Origin: Pusillimonas sp. DMV24BSW_D
GTDB lineage: Bacteria; Pseudomonadota; Gammaproteobacteria; Burkholderiales; Burkholderiaceae_B
DNA length: 64,000 nucleotides
Reading direction: 5' to 3'
NCBI RefSeq assembly: GCF_011388195.1
Contig: NZ_CP049990.1
Span: 310,001 to 374,000 of the forward strand
Shown in pieces: positions 1 through 9,197 of this stretch (positions within the stretch are counted from its first letter, which is position 1; each line of letters begins with the position of its first letter). The notes under the pieces are model-generated. The model saw only the letters and a list, made by a program, of their open reading frames with translations, made no database searches and was not told the DNA's origin. Position numbers and translations under genes: made by a program.

Positions 1-1904
1 GCGACTTGGCTTTCGTCGCGCATCTGCACGAACGGTGGCCGCAGGCAGATGTGGTCGTCGCAATCGATCCGGAAACCGTGCACTTGCCAAGAATGCGTGA
101 GGTGCAGGCGCGTTTCGTGGACGCGAGGCTTCTCTGGACGACCGCCGGAAATCGCGGCGATAAGTACCTGCACGCGAAGGCGCTTTACATCGAGCAGACG
201 CATGGCGATGGGAACGCATTCATTTCCGGAAGCGCCAACCCCAGCCGCCCCGCTTGGATGGGCAATCGAAGCAGCGCGAATGTCGAGGCGGTGCTGATGC
301 GCATGGGCCCGGACGCGCAGGCCACGGCAGAGGCGCTAGGTTTGTACGGCATGTTCGCGCTCCCAGCGCTTTCGGCCAGCGAGCTCGAGGCCACGGCTGC
401 ACGAAGTGTCGCTGAAATACGCACGACCAATGAATCTGCCGAGCGCTTCTGGATAGGTGTGGCGGCAAGCCCCAACGAACTGCGAATAGCGACTTCGGGC
501 CCGGCCATTGAGCTTGGCAGTGCCAATCTGTTGGGCGACAGTTTGGACGTGATTCAATCAAATATCGCCGTCACTCGGACGGGAGACGTCCTGAGTGTTC
601 CCGTCTCCGTCGATATGAAGCTGGTCCGCGCGTGCGACTTTTTCATGAGTAGCGAGCGCGTGGCAAGGGCGATGATTGCGCACCCAAATTTGCTGACGAC
701 GGCGACGCAATCGGCGCATCGTCAGGTTCGCGATGCGCTGGGGGCATTGGACCCGTCCGGTGAAACCATTTCGGAGATGCTCAAGGCCGTCGAAGATGCA
801 ATTTTTGAGCCAGCCGCAGAAGAAGAAGTGCAGAACGAAGTGCGATCGCGGCGTGGATCGGCGCAGGCCGGCACAGCGAGTGGCGGCCGGCCCGACACAT
901 TGGAAATCAGCGTCAGCGAGCTTCGTCAGGCTAGGAAACGCCGTCGTCTGGTCGAATCCGCCGATATCGTCACTCTGATCGACCTGCTGTCCCGAAAAAT
1001 CGGCCAGGAGCTACAGACGCCGTCGATCGTGCCTGTGGACCGGTCAGGCCGAACCGAGGAAGAGCAGGTCAATCAGGACGACGACCCGGAGCAATTGGAC
1101 GACACGCCGTACGTTGCATCCCAGGCTCAGGCTATCCAAGATGCCGAGGTCGCACGGCGGGTTGCCAGAAAAGTGACGAACCTCATCAAACGGATGCTTT
1201 TGAAGCTGGCGGAGGCCGACCAACCCGACACCAAGGCGCGGGCGCTCGTTCAACTCATCGCCGTAATTTCGCTCGTGAAAGAGCTGGTGCGTATCGAGCG
1301 CTTGCCCCGTTGGCGAATGGCGCGCGAGTTCCTCGTTTACGAGGCCGACCGCCGCCGCTTGCTAGATGAATCCATGCGGTGTTTATTCAGTTCCAGAACG
1401 CGGCTCATAAGCACACTGACGGACGACACCGACTCTGAATCCGAGGAAGCGATTCAGCTCCGTGTGCTGCTGTTGTGGCTGGCATGGAGTATTGGCGACA
1501 AGGTTCCGGAGTCGTCAGTCGAGGCGTTCGATCCGAGCGGTCGGAATGAACAGTTGCGCGCCAAGGCGATGTTCCTCTCCCTCGCGCCCCCTGTTGCCGG
1601 CGACGACGCTGCGAGTGACGAACTCAGGCGCTACACCGCGGCGACGCTTCGGCCCAATCCTTTGGACGCTGCGCGCGCTGACAGATGGATTCGGCTCACC
1701 AACGAGTTTGGCCGGTACTGGAACAGGGAGTTGTCCGATGCGCCGCGAATCGAAATAGGCGGCTGTTGCATCGTGGGAGACGGCAGCTATCCTCGCGTCG
1801 TCGCAGAGGTCCACAATGAACTGGTCGGATTCTGGGATTTCGGGTGCATCCGGTCCTTCAGACAAGACTTTGTGATTGCGGTTCAGCCGGAAGCGGGGTT
1901 CTGA
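1..1904 (+). CDS. Phospholipase D-like (HKD) protein, 5' end outside window
   Basis: The reading frame is open to the window edge, so the true start lies upstream and the first visible TTG codon is only a formal start. About 632 residues are visible. Near residues 52-85 the sequence reads LHAKALYIE followed by SGSANPS, the HxKx4 and GSxN signature of one phospholipase D-type half-site. The partner half-site would be upstream. The remaining 500 residues are charged and mostly helical in character, with no motif I recognise. PLD-fold proteins in such islands are often nucleases of defence systems (for example DrmC of DISARM), but the neighbours here do not identify the system. PLD fold is fairly sure; function is not. 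Confidence 0.6.
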   Translation, partial: DLAFVAHLHERWPQADVVVAIDPETVHLPRMREVQARFVDARLLWTTAGNRGDKYLHAKALYIEQTHGDGNAFISGSANPSRPAWMGNRSSANVEAVLMRMGPDAQATAEALGLYGMFALPALSASELEATAARSVAEIRTTNESAERFWIGVAASPNELRIATSGPAIELGSANLLGDSLDVIQSNIAVTRTGDVLSVPVSVDMKLVRACDFFMSSERVARAMIAHPNLLTTATQSAHRQVRDALGALDPSGETISEMLKAVEDAIFEPAAEEEVQNEVRSRRGSAQAGTASGGRPDTLEISVSELRQARKRRRLVESADIVTLIDLLSRKIGQELQTPSIVPVDRSGRTEEEQVNQDDDPEQLDDTPYVASQAQAIQDAEVARRVARKVTNLIKRMLLKLAEADQPDTKARALVQLIAVISLVKELVRIERLPRWRMAREFLVYEADRRRLLDESMRCLFSSRTRLISTLTDDTDSESEEAIQLRVLLLWLAWSIGDKVPESSVEAFDPSGRNEQLRAKAMFLSLAPPVAGDDAASDELRRYTAATLRPNPLDAARADRWIRLTNEFGRYWNRELSDAPRIEIGGCCIVGDGSYPRVVAEVHNELVGFWDFGCIRSFRQDFVIAVQPEAGF

Positions 1905-2213
1905 CAGAGGGCCGTAGTATCGGTCATCGTCCTCAACTGCCGCTATCTTCCGATAGAGTAACAGCGGTCTGAACCGCTCCGGGAATCGTGGAGGCCGATT
2001 AGTTTAGATTGCTCAGCAGCACGCTAACGGGCAAGGCACGGGCAGTGTACTTCTGAGAATAAATTGCCGGCAATCTGGGTGCGAATTTTCAACGACCGCT
2101 TCTGGCCGAAGGCTGACGCGCTTCAGCGGCAAAGCGTGATACTGAAGGAGTTCTCTTTCTGAGATTGAGCACATCCCAATTACTTTGATGCCCCCCATTA
2201 TTTCTTTTTGTGC
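1905..2213. other. Intergenic region, no gene seen
   Basis: This region lies between two convergent genes and I find no supported reading frame in it. Positions about 1969-2007 (ctgaaccgctccgggaat and following) resemble the terminal repeat of some IS3-family elements, but no partner end or transposase is present. Confidence 0.4.
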
Positions 2214-2426
2214 TTAATTAAGCAATGTGTGAACTTCATTGCTTAATTCCGTCGCCAACCAAAGTATTCGATCTTGATCTTCAGGCGAGAGCTCGGTGAA
2301 GTTCTCATACCCAGGCCCTGATATCAAAATCAGTAAAGCACGCAGTTGAGAGGCCTTTGCTGTCAGTAAATCGTAGTTATCCACAGGCACGCAGAATGCT
2401 TCTTTCTTTTTAGGTTTTGCTTCCAT
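2214..2426 (-). CDS. Small hypothetical protein (70 aa)
   Basis: It starts at an ATG with a lysine-rich N-terminus (EAKPKKKEAF) followed by a mostly helical body. The ELSPEDQDRILWLATELSNE stretch resembles small proteins that accompany plasmid and island genes, but I do not recognise the family with certainty. It sits 24 bp downstream of the Lon-like ATPase gene on the same strand and is probably cotranslated with it. A purine-rich stretch lies just before the start. It could be a partner or regulator of the ATPase; nothing in its sequence proves that. Confidence 0.5.
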   Translation of the reverse strand: MEAKPKKKEAFCVPVDNYDLLTAKASQLRALLILISGPGYENFTELSPEDQDRILWLATELSNEVHTLLN

Positions 2427-2450
2427 ATTCGGTTTCCCTTTTGATGAGAG

Positions 2451-4205
2451 TTAATGCACTTTATGTGTTTGCTCATTACCAAGCAAATCCAAGATAGCAG
2501 CCCGCATCTCCCGTGGGGATAGGCCGACCAGCATAGCTCGCTGTTCATCTGTTAGAGTCACAGCCCCTTCGGGCAAGTTCCACATTTTTTCCAGGTCTTT
2601 GACTACGCCGTTGATGAGCACGGGCGCATGATCCTCGCCTGGTGGGGGAAAGTGTACGGGTCGAAGGCGCGACATTAAGGGCTCAGAAATTGTGTCCAGC
2701 GAATTAGCGGTGGTGATGTAAAGACAGTGCGATAAGTCGCATTCGGTCATCAAATAAATATCGTGATAACGTTTTGCGTTCCCGGGTTCGAGCAGATCAA
2801 GTAATGCCTCCTGTGGATCGCCACCGTTACTGTATCCCGCATGCGCCTTATCAATTTCATCGAGAATGAATAAGGGGTTGGGTACCTGAGTTTGATGAAT
2901 GAACTCAACAATCTTTGACGGGCGCTGGCCAGCCCACCCACGAGTAACGCCTTTCAGCACTTTTGTATCGCACATACCTGCTAAGTTGAGAACCGAGCTT
3001 GGCGTCTCCAATAGCTCGCTTAAGCGCTGCGCAAAACGCGTTTTGCCTGTCCCAGGTTTACCCACCAACAGTACCGGTGCCATGCCCAGCCGTGTCACAC
3101 CGTGGCGCCGGCGGGCGATCAAATCATTCATTACGACGCGAATAGCGTCTTGCGCCCAGGGAAACTCGCTGAATAGCTGTTCGCGCATGCGCAGCAGCTC
3201 CTCTAAAACCGGAAAAGTTTTAAACCGCACAGGCTTTTGCAGCGAGGCATACTGCTTTAAAACAAGTACGTCATCTCGATCACTGGATGTAGGAATTTGA
3301 CCTTTAATGACGACCAGCTGATCAACAGCGTTGGTCTGTACCTGATTGTTGGCCTGCGGCATATTACGATCGTCAAAACTGGCCGGCTGAGTCTCCGTAC
3401 ATTGCTGTACAAGTTGGGGGATATAAGAAGAAACAATGTATTTTTGTTCGATGAGCAATTGTTTTACTTCGTCTGAAATATCGTTACTCATTGACTCAAT
3501 CAGGCGATCCCAAAACGGCGCAACCCATTGAAGTGTTTTGAATCGCTTGACGATCAGTGGCTCATCACCGTTGTACTTACGAAGGCTCTTTGGCGGCTCG
3601 CCAGGTAAAAGCAGCAAGTAATTAACAATACAGCCCACGGCGCACTGATGCGCTTGCAGATCCCAGTGCTCAAAATTGTTTTGAGAGGCAGTGAGTGTTA
3701 AGCGGATGCCTTCATACCAGGCCTGCGCGACCCGGACATCAATGCGAAATCGTGCGTTGTCTTTTCTCGCCCTTAACTCCGGCAACGGGTTTGTGTTCAA
3801 GTCAATTGAAACTTTTAAATCGCATTGCTTGAGCATCTCATTGGCAAGTTCCCATACGCCGACAATACTGCCTAATTGTTGCGCCAACTCAAACCAGGCA
3901 AGTGACTCACTTCGACCAAGCTGTGCTGGCGCAGCCGGCGCATTATGTTTTACAAAACGACCAACCTGGACAGCCGCTTGCGCGCGACGGTGGTTTGACT
4001 CTTTTTCATCTGCGAGAACATGCAGCGTTTCGCGCATTGCGTCATGGAAAATAGGCGCATCTGGTGGACTCAAATAAATTAACGTCAAGAAATCATCACC
4101 AAAAAACCCATTAAAGGGAATTTGGTCGATCAGCGATGAATCGTCTCTTTCCAACTCTAACTCGGGTGCTTCATTGACCCGGTCGACAAATACTCTGAAA
4201 CTCAT
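2451..4205 (-). CDS. Lon-like AAA+ ATPase without protease domain
   Basis: The chosen start (MSFRVFVDRV) gives 584 residues and has a GGAG ribosome site 8 bp upstream; an in-frame ATG 17 codons earlier is less likely. The first 340 residues match nothing I know. The AAA+ module follows: Walker A GKPGTGKT at about 382-389, a pore-loop-like segment after LNLAGM, Walker B FILDEID at about 446, sensor-1-like ITTANS near 497 and an arginine-finger region SRLRP near 512. This core most resembles Lon ATPases, but the protein ends about 70 residues later, so the Ser-Lys protease domain is absent. It is probably a remodelling ATPase with a specialised N-terminal recognition domain. The 70-residue gene follows closely. 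It reads away from the Tn7-like element and lies outside its left end. Confidence 0.7.
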   Translation of the reverse strand: MSFRVFVDRVNEAPELELERDDSSLIDQIPFNGFFGDDFLTLIYLSPPDAPIFHDAMRETLHVLADEKESNHRRAQAAVQVGRFVKHNAPAAPAQLGRSESLAWFELAQQLGSIVGVWELANEMLKQCDLKVSIDLNTNPLPELRARKDNARFRIDVRVAQAWYEGIRLTLTASQNNFEHWDLQAHQCAVGCIVNYLLLLPGEPPKSLRKYNGDEPLIVKRFKTLQWVAPFWDRLIESMSNDISDEVKQLLIEQKYIVSSYIPQLVQQCTETQPASFDDRNMPQANNQVQTNAVDQLVVIKGQIPTSSDRDDVLVLKQYASLQKPVRFKTFPVLEELLRMREQLFSEFPWAQDAIRVVMNDLIARRRHGVTRLGMAPVLLVGKPGTGKTRFAQRLSELLETPSSVLNLAGMCDTKVLKGVTRGWAGQRPSKIVEFIHQTQVPNPLFILDEIDKAHAGYSNGGDPQEALLDLLEPGNAKRYHDIYLMTECDLSHCLYITTANSLDTISEPLMSRLRPVHFPPPGEDHAPVLINGVVKDLEKMWNLPEGAVTLTDEQRAMLVGLSPREMRAAILDLLGNEQTHKVH

Positions 4206-4558
4206 GTGTTTTCTCCACGCGAGCACAACCAACAGGCGAGCGCTGGCCCTGCTCATGCATACAGCTGATAAAAAATAGGGAAATTAAGATGACCCGCGCG
4301 TGTGTGGCGGGTTAGCTGGTTCGCGTGTGTATTCGCTGGCTTAAGAGTGTTGCGGCAGGCATAGAGGACTCCGAAAGAGCAGGGGTATTAACGTTGAAGC
4401 GTTGCGCATCAAGTTATTGGGTGAGCGTTAATAATCCCAAACGGTATATTCAGACTATCAAGGGATCAGCAGGCCCGCAAGCGAATTTTGATTGTGAGCG
4501 TTTATTTTTTAGTAACGTTATTTTTTGGCGGGTATTATGCTGCTTTTTGAATTCAATC
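4206..4558. other. Intergenic region left of the Tn7-like end
   Basis: This AT-rich stretch lies between the divergent ATPase gene and the left end repeats. A possible 94-codon frame inside it (4325-4609) runs through the transposon-end repeats and has no recognisable protein character, so I do not call it. The promoter of the ATPase gene should lie here. Confidence 0.4.
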
Positions 4559-4706
4559 AGCCTATCCCGTAAGTTCTCACCTTTCGCAACGGTGACTCAT
4601 AGAGTCTGACCCTGTAAGTTCTCACCTTTAGAGCGGTCATCGGGAGGCGAGCACATCCTGTAAGTGCTCACCTTCGGAGGTGTTGTTCAATCCCAACGGT
4701 GAAGTC
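4559..4706 (+). repeat. Left end of Tn7-like element: three TnsB-site-like repeats
   Basis: The core [C/T]GTAAGT[T/G]CTCACC begins at 4568, 4613 and 4659, spacings of 45 and 46 bp. The third copy continues into the 52-bp inverted repeat shared with the right end. Evenly spaced transposase sites at one end are typical of Tn7-family left and right ends. The alternative is leftover ends of successive insertions. Confidence 0.65.
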
Positions 4707-4903
4707 CTAAACTAGATGGAGGACTTGTCTTTGTGTATTGCGCAAGTATGGGGAGCGGGGTGAGTGTGCGAATGGGCTTGAATCCAAAAAATGGTCATCC
4801 ACAGGTGGCCGCGCCTAACCTCAAATGGAAAACATGACAAAACATCGGATATATATGAGTTCTAATCCGGTCTTACATCCACACTTTCTTGGCTAACCAA
4901 TTT

Positions 4904-5566
4904 ATGTCTTTAGCCCCAAGACTCCCACATGATCATCAACACGAGACCGCGCGCACCCGTCTGGAACAACGGCGCTGGGGTCAAACGATACGCTGCCCTC
5001 TCTGTTGGTCAGCCGAACCTATTTATCATGAATATCGCAAGGGCGTGCCAGGCTACTATCGATGTCGTGGTCAACCGAACGACACCTATAGCCAGGAAAA
5101 GCCTCTTCACAAACCCTACGTCTTTACCGTGCGCACGGGAACCATCATGCAGCGCTCACATATTGCACTTTCAGTTTGGGAGCGCGCCCTGGCCCTTGTG
5201 CTACCGCAATGGCATTCCCTCACCAAAAGGCCCACTGCCTTTCATTTGTCACTTGAGCTAGAGTTGACGGAAAAATCTTTAGCCCGGCTTGTACGCTTAA
5301 TTCACGACATGGATGAGCGTTTCGAAAAACTGTTGCCAGTCGCCTCAACTGACGCATCAAGATTAGAAGAGCAGGACAGGCGCTTTTTGCTCATGAACTC
5401 TTTTCTGATGACCTATCGCGTTCATAACTTGCCGCCTACACAAGCCAGTTGGTTTAACAAGTACTCTTCCCCAAAAATAGAAGTGGCACTAGAGCACCTA
5501 AATGAACGTTTGGCGCCCATAGCAAGGCAACTCAAGAGACTGTCACTGCCAGGTTTAGAGGGCTAA
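4904..5566 (+). CDS. IS1595-type zinc-ribbon/HTH protein lacking the DDE domain
   Basis: The ATG at 4904 (MSLAPRLPHD) is the likely start; a TTG lies five codons upstream, and neither has a good ribosome site. The protein is about 220 residues. Its N-terminal part matches the start of IS1595-family transposases: a CPLC zinc-knuckle half, GYYRCR, then FTVRTGTIMQRSHIALSVWERAL, and a helix-turn-helix-like region to about residue 140. The acidic-catalytic (DDE) half that should follow is missing and is replaced by an unrelated helical C-terminus. It could be a truncated transposase or a DNA-binding protein recruited by the Tn7-like element. It lies between the left end repeats and tnsA, in the tns orientation. 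Confidence 0.55.
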   Translation: MSLAPRLPHDHQHETARTRLEQRRWGQTIRCPLCWSAEPIYHEYRKGVPGYYRCRGQPNDTYSQEKPLHKPYVFTVRTGTIMQRSHIALSVWERALALVLPQWHSLTKRPTAFHLSLELELTEKSLARLVRLIHDMDERFEKLLPVASTDASRLEEQDRRFLLMNSFLMTYRVHNLPPTQASWFNKYSSPKIEVALEHLNERLAPIARQLKRLSLPGLEG

Positions 5567-6133
5567 TAGGTAGGACTAACACCCTAAAAAACTAAATTCC
5601 AAGTTAAGTATCATCGATTTGTTAAAACCAACGCCATATCGCCTTTGGATTAGCCGCAAGAGTGGGTATGGTTAAACCTAAACGACACGGCGGCTTAGTG
5701 CTTTTTACCGTACCCAAACCGCCAGTCACCGCCTTAATGAATAATTCGCAGCGAAATATACATATAAAACAGCTTTAATTTTTTTCATATAAATCAATGA
5801 CTTATATTGATTTTGTTGTTTTAAGATCAAGACTTTTATTGTAGGATAGGGGCATCCGCAGACTGTCTCAGGCAACGCGGAAGCAGACAAATTCAAGCGA
5901 CAAAGTGATGAGTAGACAGGAAACGTCTGAAATAGGGAGAAACGACAACAGAGCGAGCGCAGAGACACCCAAACAATATTTGAATAACGCGAGAACTGCG
6001 CGGTAAGACCAGCAACCTGGGCAAAGGCTGCAGATCTTACTGAATGCGCACGAGGTTGAGCAACCCTTCGTGCATAGTGCATCGAGAGGTTGGCACTGTC
6101 AAGTGCCAATGGGGCTTTTTATTGCCCAAAAAA
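5567..6133. promoter_or_regulatory. Leader region upstream of tnsA with a hairpin
   Basis: This AT-rich region holds no clear gene. The tns operon promoter should lie here. A perfect inverted repeat, TTGGCACT (6090-6097) and AGTGCCAA (6102-6109) around a 4-base loop, is followed by GGGGCTTTTT, giving a terminator-like or attenuator-like structure directly before the likely tnsA start. It argues against the longer tnsA start at 6044, which would place the hairpin inside the coding sequence. Confidence 0.4.
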
Positions 6134-7162
6134 ATGCAGCGCAGTTCCGTATCCGACAAGCACCTTATGGATATGGAGACTATGTCTAGAGTACCCCTTA
6201 TTAGCCCTGAGCGGCTATTTAGAATCGAAAAGCGCCAGAGCATCCCACGTTGGCAAAACGAGTACGAACCAGCCATGAAGGCTACCCGCGATGAGGCTCC
6301 GAGCATCAGCCGCCCATCCACCTTGTTTTGGTCAAAGATTGGCCGCGACTTACATTTTATGTCATTGGCCGAGCGCCACGTTTGCATCCTGGCACTATAT
6401 CACCCAGGGCTAATTGACGTACACGAGCAACATGCCCTTGAGCGATTCGATGCCCCACACCCTTTAGCCGATCACCCTCGCGCTCGTCATCTGCGCCTGC
6501 CACCTTTACGCGGTACGGTCTCGATCACGGAAGAAATGGGCATTCCATCAGCGCATCCAGTTGTCAACATCCCAGACAAATCCAACTCAAACAATACACT
6601 GCGTGCCGCATTTCCCTTTATTGGCGATCTCTTACTGTTTATGGTCGATGACATCGAACCATACTGTGTAAATTGGAGCATTAAAACGACACGCACAGCG
6701 TTTTATGACAAAAAGGTAGCGACAAGAAACGCCAAAAGTCGACTCCATGACTGCGCTTTGAGCGACCGCCACCTGATCGAACAGCGCTATTTTGCCGATG
6801 CTGGCATTGCATCACACTTCATCGCAGCGGACGAGTTTGATAGTCACCTCATCGCTAACCTGAACGCGCTTTGTGCCAAAGCCCAGCAGCCAATTATTCT
6901 CGATTGGCAGAGACAGGAAGAGCTGATTGTAAAGTTTCAAAAAATTGTAGGCACCCGCACCACGCCACTGGCAATTATGGAGCCTGCGATGAGACAAATA
7001 GGCTGCAGCCGCCAGGACTTTGTCGCGATCTTGTACTCGGCCATCTGGAATCGAAGAGTACGGGTCGATCTTTATCAACCCGTTCTGGTGGATAAACCAC
7101 TCAAAGCCGAGCGTCGTGATGTGCTGGTGGACTATGCACATCTTTTCTCTCGGGGGCAATAA
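6134..7162 (+). CDS. tnsA: TnsA-like transposase endonuclease subunit
   Basis: In Tn7, TnsA cuts the 5' ends of the transposon and pairs with TnsB for cut-and-paste transposition. The frame opens at 6044, but the ATG at 6134 (MQRSSVSDKH) avoids an upstream hairpin; ATGs at 6167 and 6182 are also possible. The endonuclease fold shows as LAERHVCILALYHPGLIDVHEQ, holding the expected Glu, and FIGDLLLF, holding the Asp. CVNWSIK follows with the catalytic-position Lys. The residue two before that Lys is Ser, where Tn7 TnsA has Gln, which may be usual in this subfamily. The C-terminal third resembles the winged-helix TnsC-interacting domain. The stop is 1 bp before tnsB. Confidence 0.75.
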   Translation: MQRSSVSDKHLMDMETMSRVPLISPERLFRIEKRQSIPRWQNEYEPAMKATRDEAPSISRPSTLFWSKIGRDLHFMSLAERHVCILALYHPGLIDVHEQHALERFDAPHPLADHPRARHLRLPPLRGTVSITEEMGIPSAHPVVNIPDKSNSNNTLRAAFPFIGDLLLFMVDDIEPYCVNWSIKTTRTAFYDKKVATRNAKSRLHDCALSDRHLIEQRYFADAGIASHFIAADEFDSHLIANLNALCAKAQQPIILDWQRQEELIVKFQKIVGTRTTPLAIMEPAMRQIGCSRQDFVAILYSAIWNRRVRVDLYQPVLVDKPLKAERRDVLVDYAHLFSRGQ

Positions 7163-7163
7163 C

Positions 7164-9197
7164 ATGCAAAGAGGCAGCGCACTCATTGCCCCTCAGGGGC
7201 TTGGCCCATTGGAAGCAGGTTTGACGTATCACTTGCTTCGCCACAACCGCGTCATTCGATCAGTTCAGCTTGTGCTCTTCACACAGACCAAACATCGGTG
7301 GTTAGCCCATCTGTACTCGTTGGAAAGCGCCACATTCGAAGATGCTTTGGTTAGGGACTTGATCACTAAAGCACCTTATGACAACGGCGCCCCGTTTCTG
7401 AGGACTCTTGACGGCAAAGACCCTTTGAGCTTGGACTTGAAAAGGCAAACCCGAAAACGGGTATCAGATTTTGATCGGGCTACCGAGCGGCTAACAAAGA
7501 TCTCTCCACTTTTGAACCAGGAAAATGACATCCTGTGCAGCGCAAACCCCGAAGCAGTAATTAACGCTTTTGCACGCAAACACAATCTAAATGAACAACG
7601 GACGCGATTCTGGTTCTTTGCGTACCTTTGTTTTTCTCGCGATATGCGGGTGCTCGTTCCACACTACTTCGAATGCGGTAAATGGGATCGCCTACAAAAA
7701 CCCAACGGCCCAAAGTTTGGGCGCCACTCAATATCCAAGGGCGCGCTCTCTGGCCAACGACTAAATAGTGAAACCATCGAGCGTTTAGTTAAAGCCTACT
7801 ACAAGTATGCCAAAGAGGGTTCTACGTTGACATCCATTTATCAAGAAGCCATGCGCAAAGACTTTGGCGCCACGTTAGTTAACGATGACATTGGAATACC
7901 ACGGTTAATTTCAACCAAGCGTTCGATTCTCCCTACGTTCGATCAGTTCAGATACCAGATACACAAGGCAGTCGGACAGGACAAAGTGCAAGCGCTACGT
8001 TGGGGCCAGGCGCGGTTCCGACGCAGCAAACAACCCCATCGGGGCAAATTCACCACCAACGTCAGCAACTTGTATGAGTCAGTCGAAGCCGATGCCTACT
8101 ACACGGACGAAAGACCCAGGTCCAATTGGGGCGAGGGCCATCTAGACCCCTTGTGTGTAACCCGTCTTGTTGATGTGGCTTCAGGCATGCGCTTGGGCAT
8201 CGGGTTTGCGATTGGTTCAGAAAGCAGTGAGTCTTACAACGCAGCCATGTTTTGTGCTGCGATCCCAAAAACAGTGTTCTGCAAACTTTTTGGTATCGAT
8301 ATCAACGAGGCCGAGTGGCCCAGTCAAGGCTTGCCTACAACATTAATCACTGACCGCGGGCCTGGCATTAAACGCGCCCGCATCGATCCAAGCGGCTTGC
8401 TGCATGGGCCAGCTATCCACGAGTTCACCCCTTCGGGCCAGGGCCAGAGCAAGGCGTTGGTCGAGTCAAGTCAACGCAGACGAACAAAACTTGAGGGTCC
8501 AAATCAACACTCAGAAAGCAACTTAACTTTTCACCAAATGATGGTGCGCGAAATTCGTCGCGTGCTCCTGGAAAACAAAACAGCAGACACCACTAGCAGA
8601 CTCACCCCGGAGATGCTCCAACAGCACACAGCTGCGACCCCGCTCGGGGTCTGGCGCTTCTTGGATGCGCGTGCAAGAAACGATGGCACCACCCCTACGT
8701 TTGACCAAGCTGTAAGGAGCTTTCTCATGTCAACTGAAGTCAGCTTGAGCCGAGCTGGAGTAATGCTTAAAAGCCAGGCTTACTCGTCGGCGGCCCTACG
8801 GAACACAAAACTCATACAACAGCTTGGCGGCACCACAATAAGAATCAAAGCGTATGTACTAGCAGCATGTGTCAGACATATATGGGTAGAAATCGACGGC
8901 AAATTGCTTCAGTTGGATGCCCAGCTGTCACTTCGTGACGACACGCAAATGCTCTACCGCACCTTCAATGAGCTCAATGATGAGAATCGGGAACTGAGCA
9001 AGCAAAAATCCAAGCTACGTCAAGATAAACAAAGTCTTGCCGTAGCCCAGCAGAACCTTCTGCTATCAGAGCACGGTGGCGACTGGAACGCAGCGAAACG
9101 GTTACGGGGTAAGCGTAAACGGACACCAGAGGCCAAAGCAGAACAAGCCGTCGTGTTGGAAACATACGATCGCAAAATGGAGCGCGTTGATGGATAA
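7164..9197 (+). CDS. tnsB: TnsB-like DDE transposase
   Basis: This is the Tn7-type integrase that binds the end repeats and performs 3' cleavage and strand transfer. The start at 7164 (MQRGSALIAP), one base after tnsA stops and preceded by a GGGGG ribosome site, gives 677 residues; an upstream in-frame ATG lies inside tnsA. N-terminal helix-turn-helix domains precede the rve/RNase H fold. The catalytic triad reads VEADAYYTD (Asp about 310), LITDRGPG (Asp about 397) and ALVESSQRR (Glu about 434), a D-D-(37)-E spacing like other TnsB/TniA proteins. A lysine-rich, partly coiled-coil tail ends the protein, as expected for the TnsC-contacting tail. It overlaps tnsC by 8 bp. Confidence 0.88.
   Translation: MQRGSALIAPQGLGPLEAGLTYHLLRHNRVIRSVQLVLFTQTKHRWLAHLYSLESATFEDALVRDLITKAPYDNGAPFLRTLDGKDPLSLDLKRQTRKRVSDFDRATERLTKISPLLNQENDILCSANPEAVINAFARKHNLNEQRTRFWFFAYLCFSRDMRVLVPHYFECGKWDRLQKPNGPKFGRHSISKGALSGQRLNSETIERLVKAYYKYAKEGSTLTSIYQEAMRKDFGATLVNDDIGIPRLISTKRSILPTFDQFRYQIHKAVGQDKVQALRWGQARFRRSKQPHRGKFTTNVSNLYESVEADAYYTDERPRSNWGEGHLDPLCVTRLVDVASGMRLGIGFAIGSESSESYNAAMFCAAIPKTVFCKLFGIDINEAEWPSQGLPTTLITDRGPGIKRARIDPSGLLHGPAIHEFTPSGQGQSKALVESSQRRRTKLEGPNQHSESNLTFHQMMVREIRRVLLENKTADTTSRLTPEMLQQHTAATPLGVWRFLDARARNDGTTPTFDQAVRSFLMSTEVSLSRAGVMLKSQAYSSAALRNTKLIQQLGGTTIRIKAYVLAACVRHIWVEIDGKLLQLDAQLSLRDDTQMLYRTFNELNDENRELSKQKSKLRQDKQSLAVAQQNLLLSEHGGDWNAAKRLRGKRKRTPEAKAEQAVVLETYDRKMERVDG

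Noticed and set aside
1965-2007. Terminal repeat of an IS3-family element
   Set aside because: The resemblance is to one end only; no transposase or second end is seen.
4325-4609. A 94-codon reading frame on the + strand
   Set aside because: It runs through the transposon-end repeats, has no ribosome site and no recognisable protein features.
7020-7163. Upstream extension of tnsB
   Set aside because: It would overlap tnsA by 143 bp; the ATG at 7164 has a good ribosome site and correct TnsB length.
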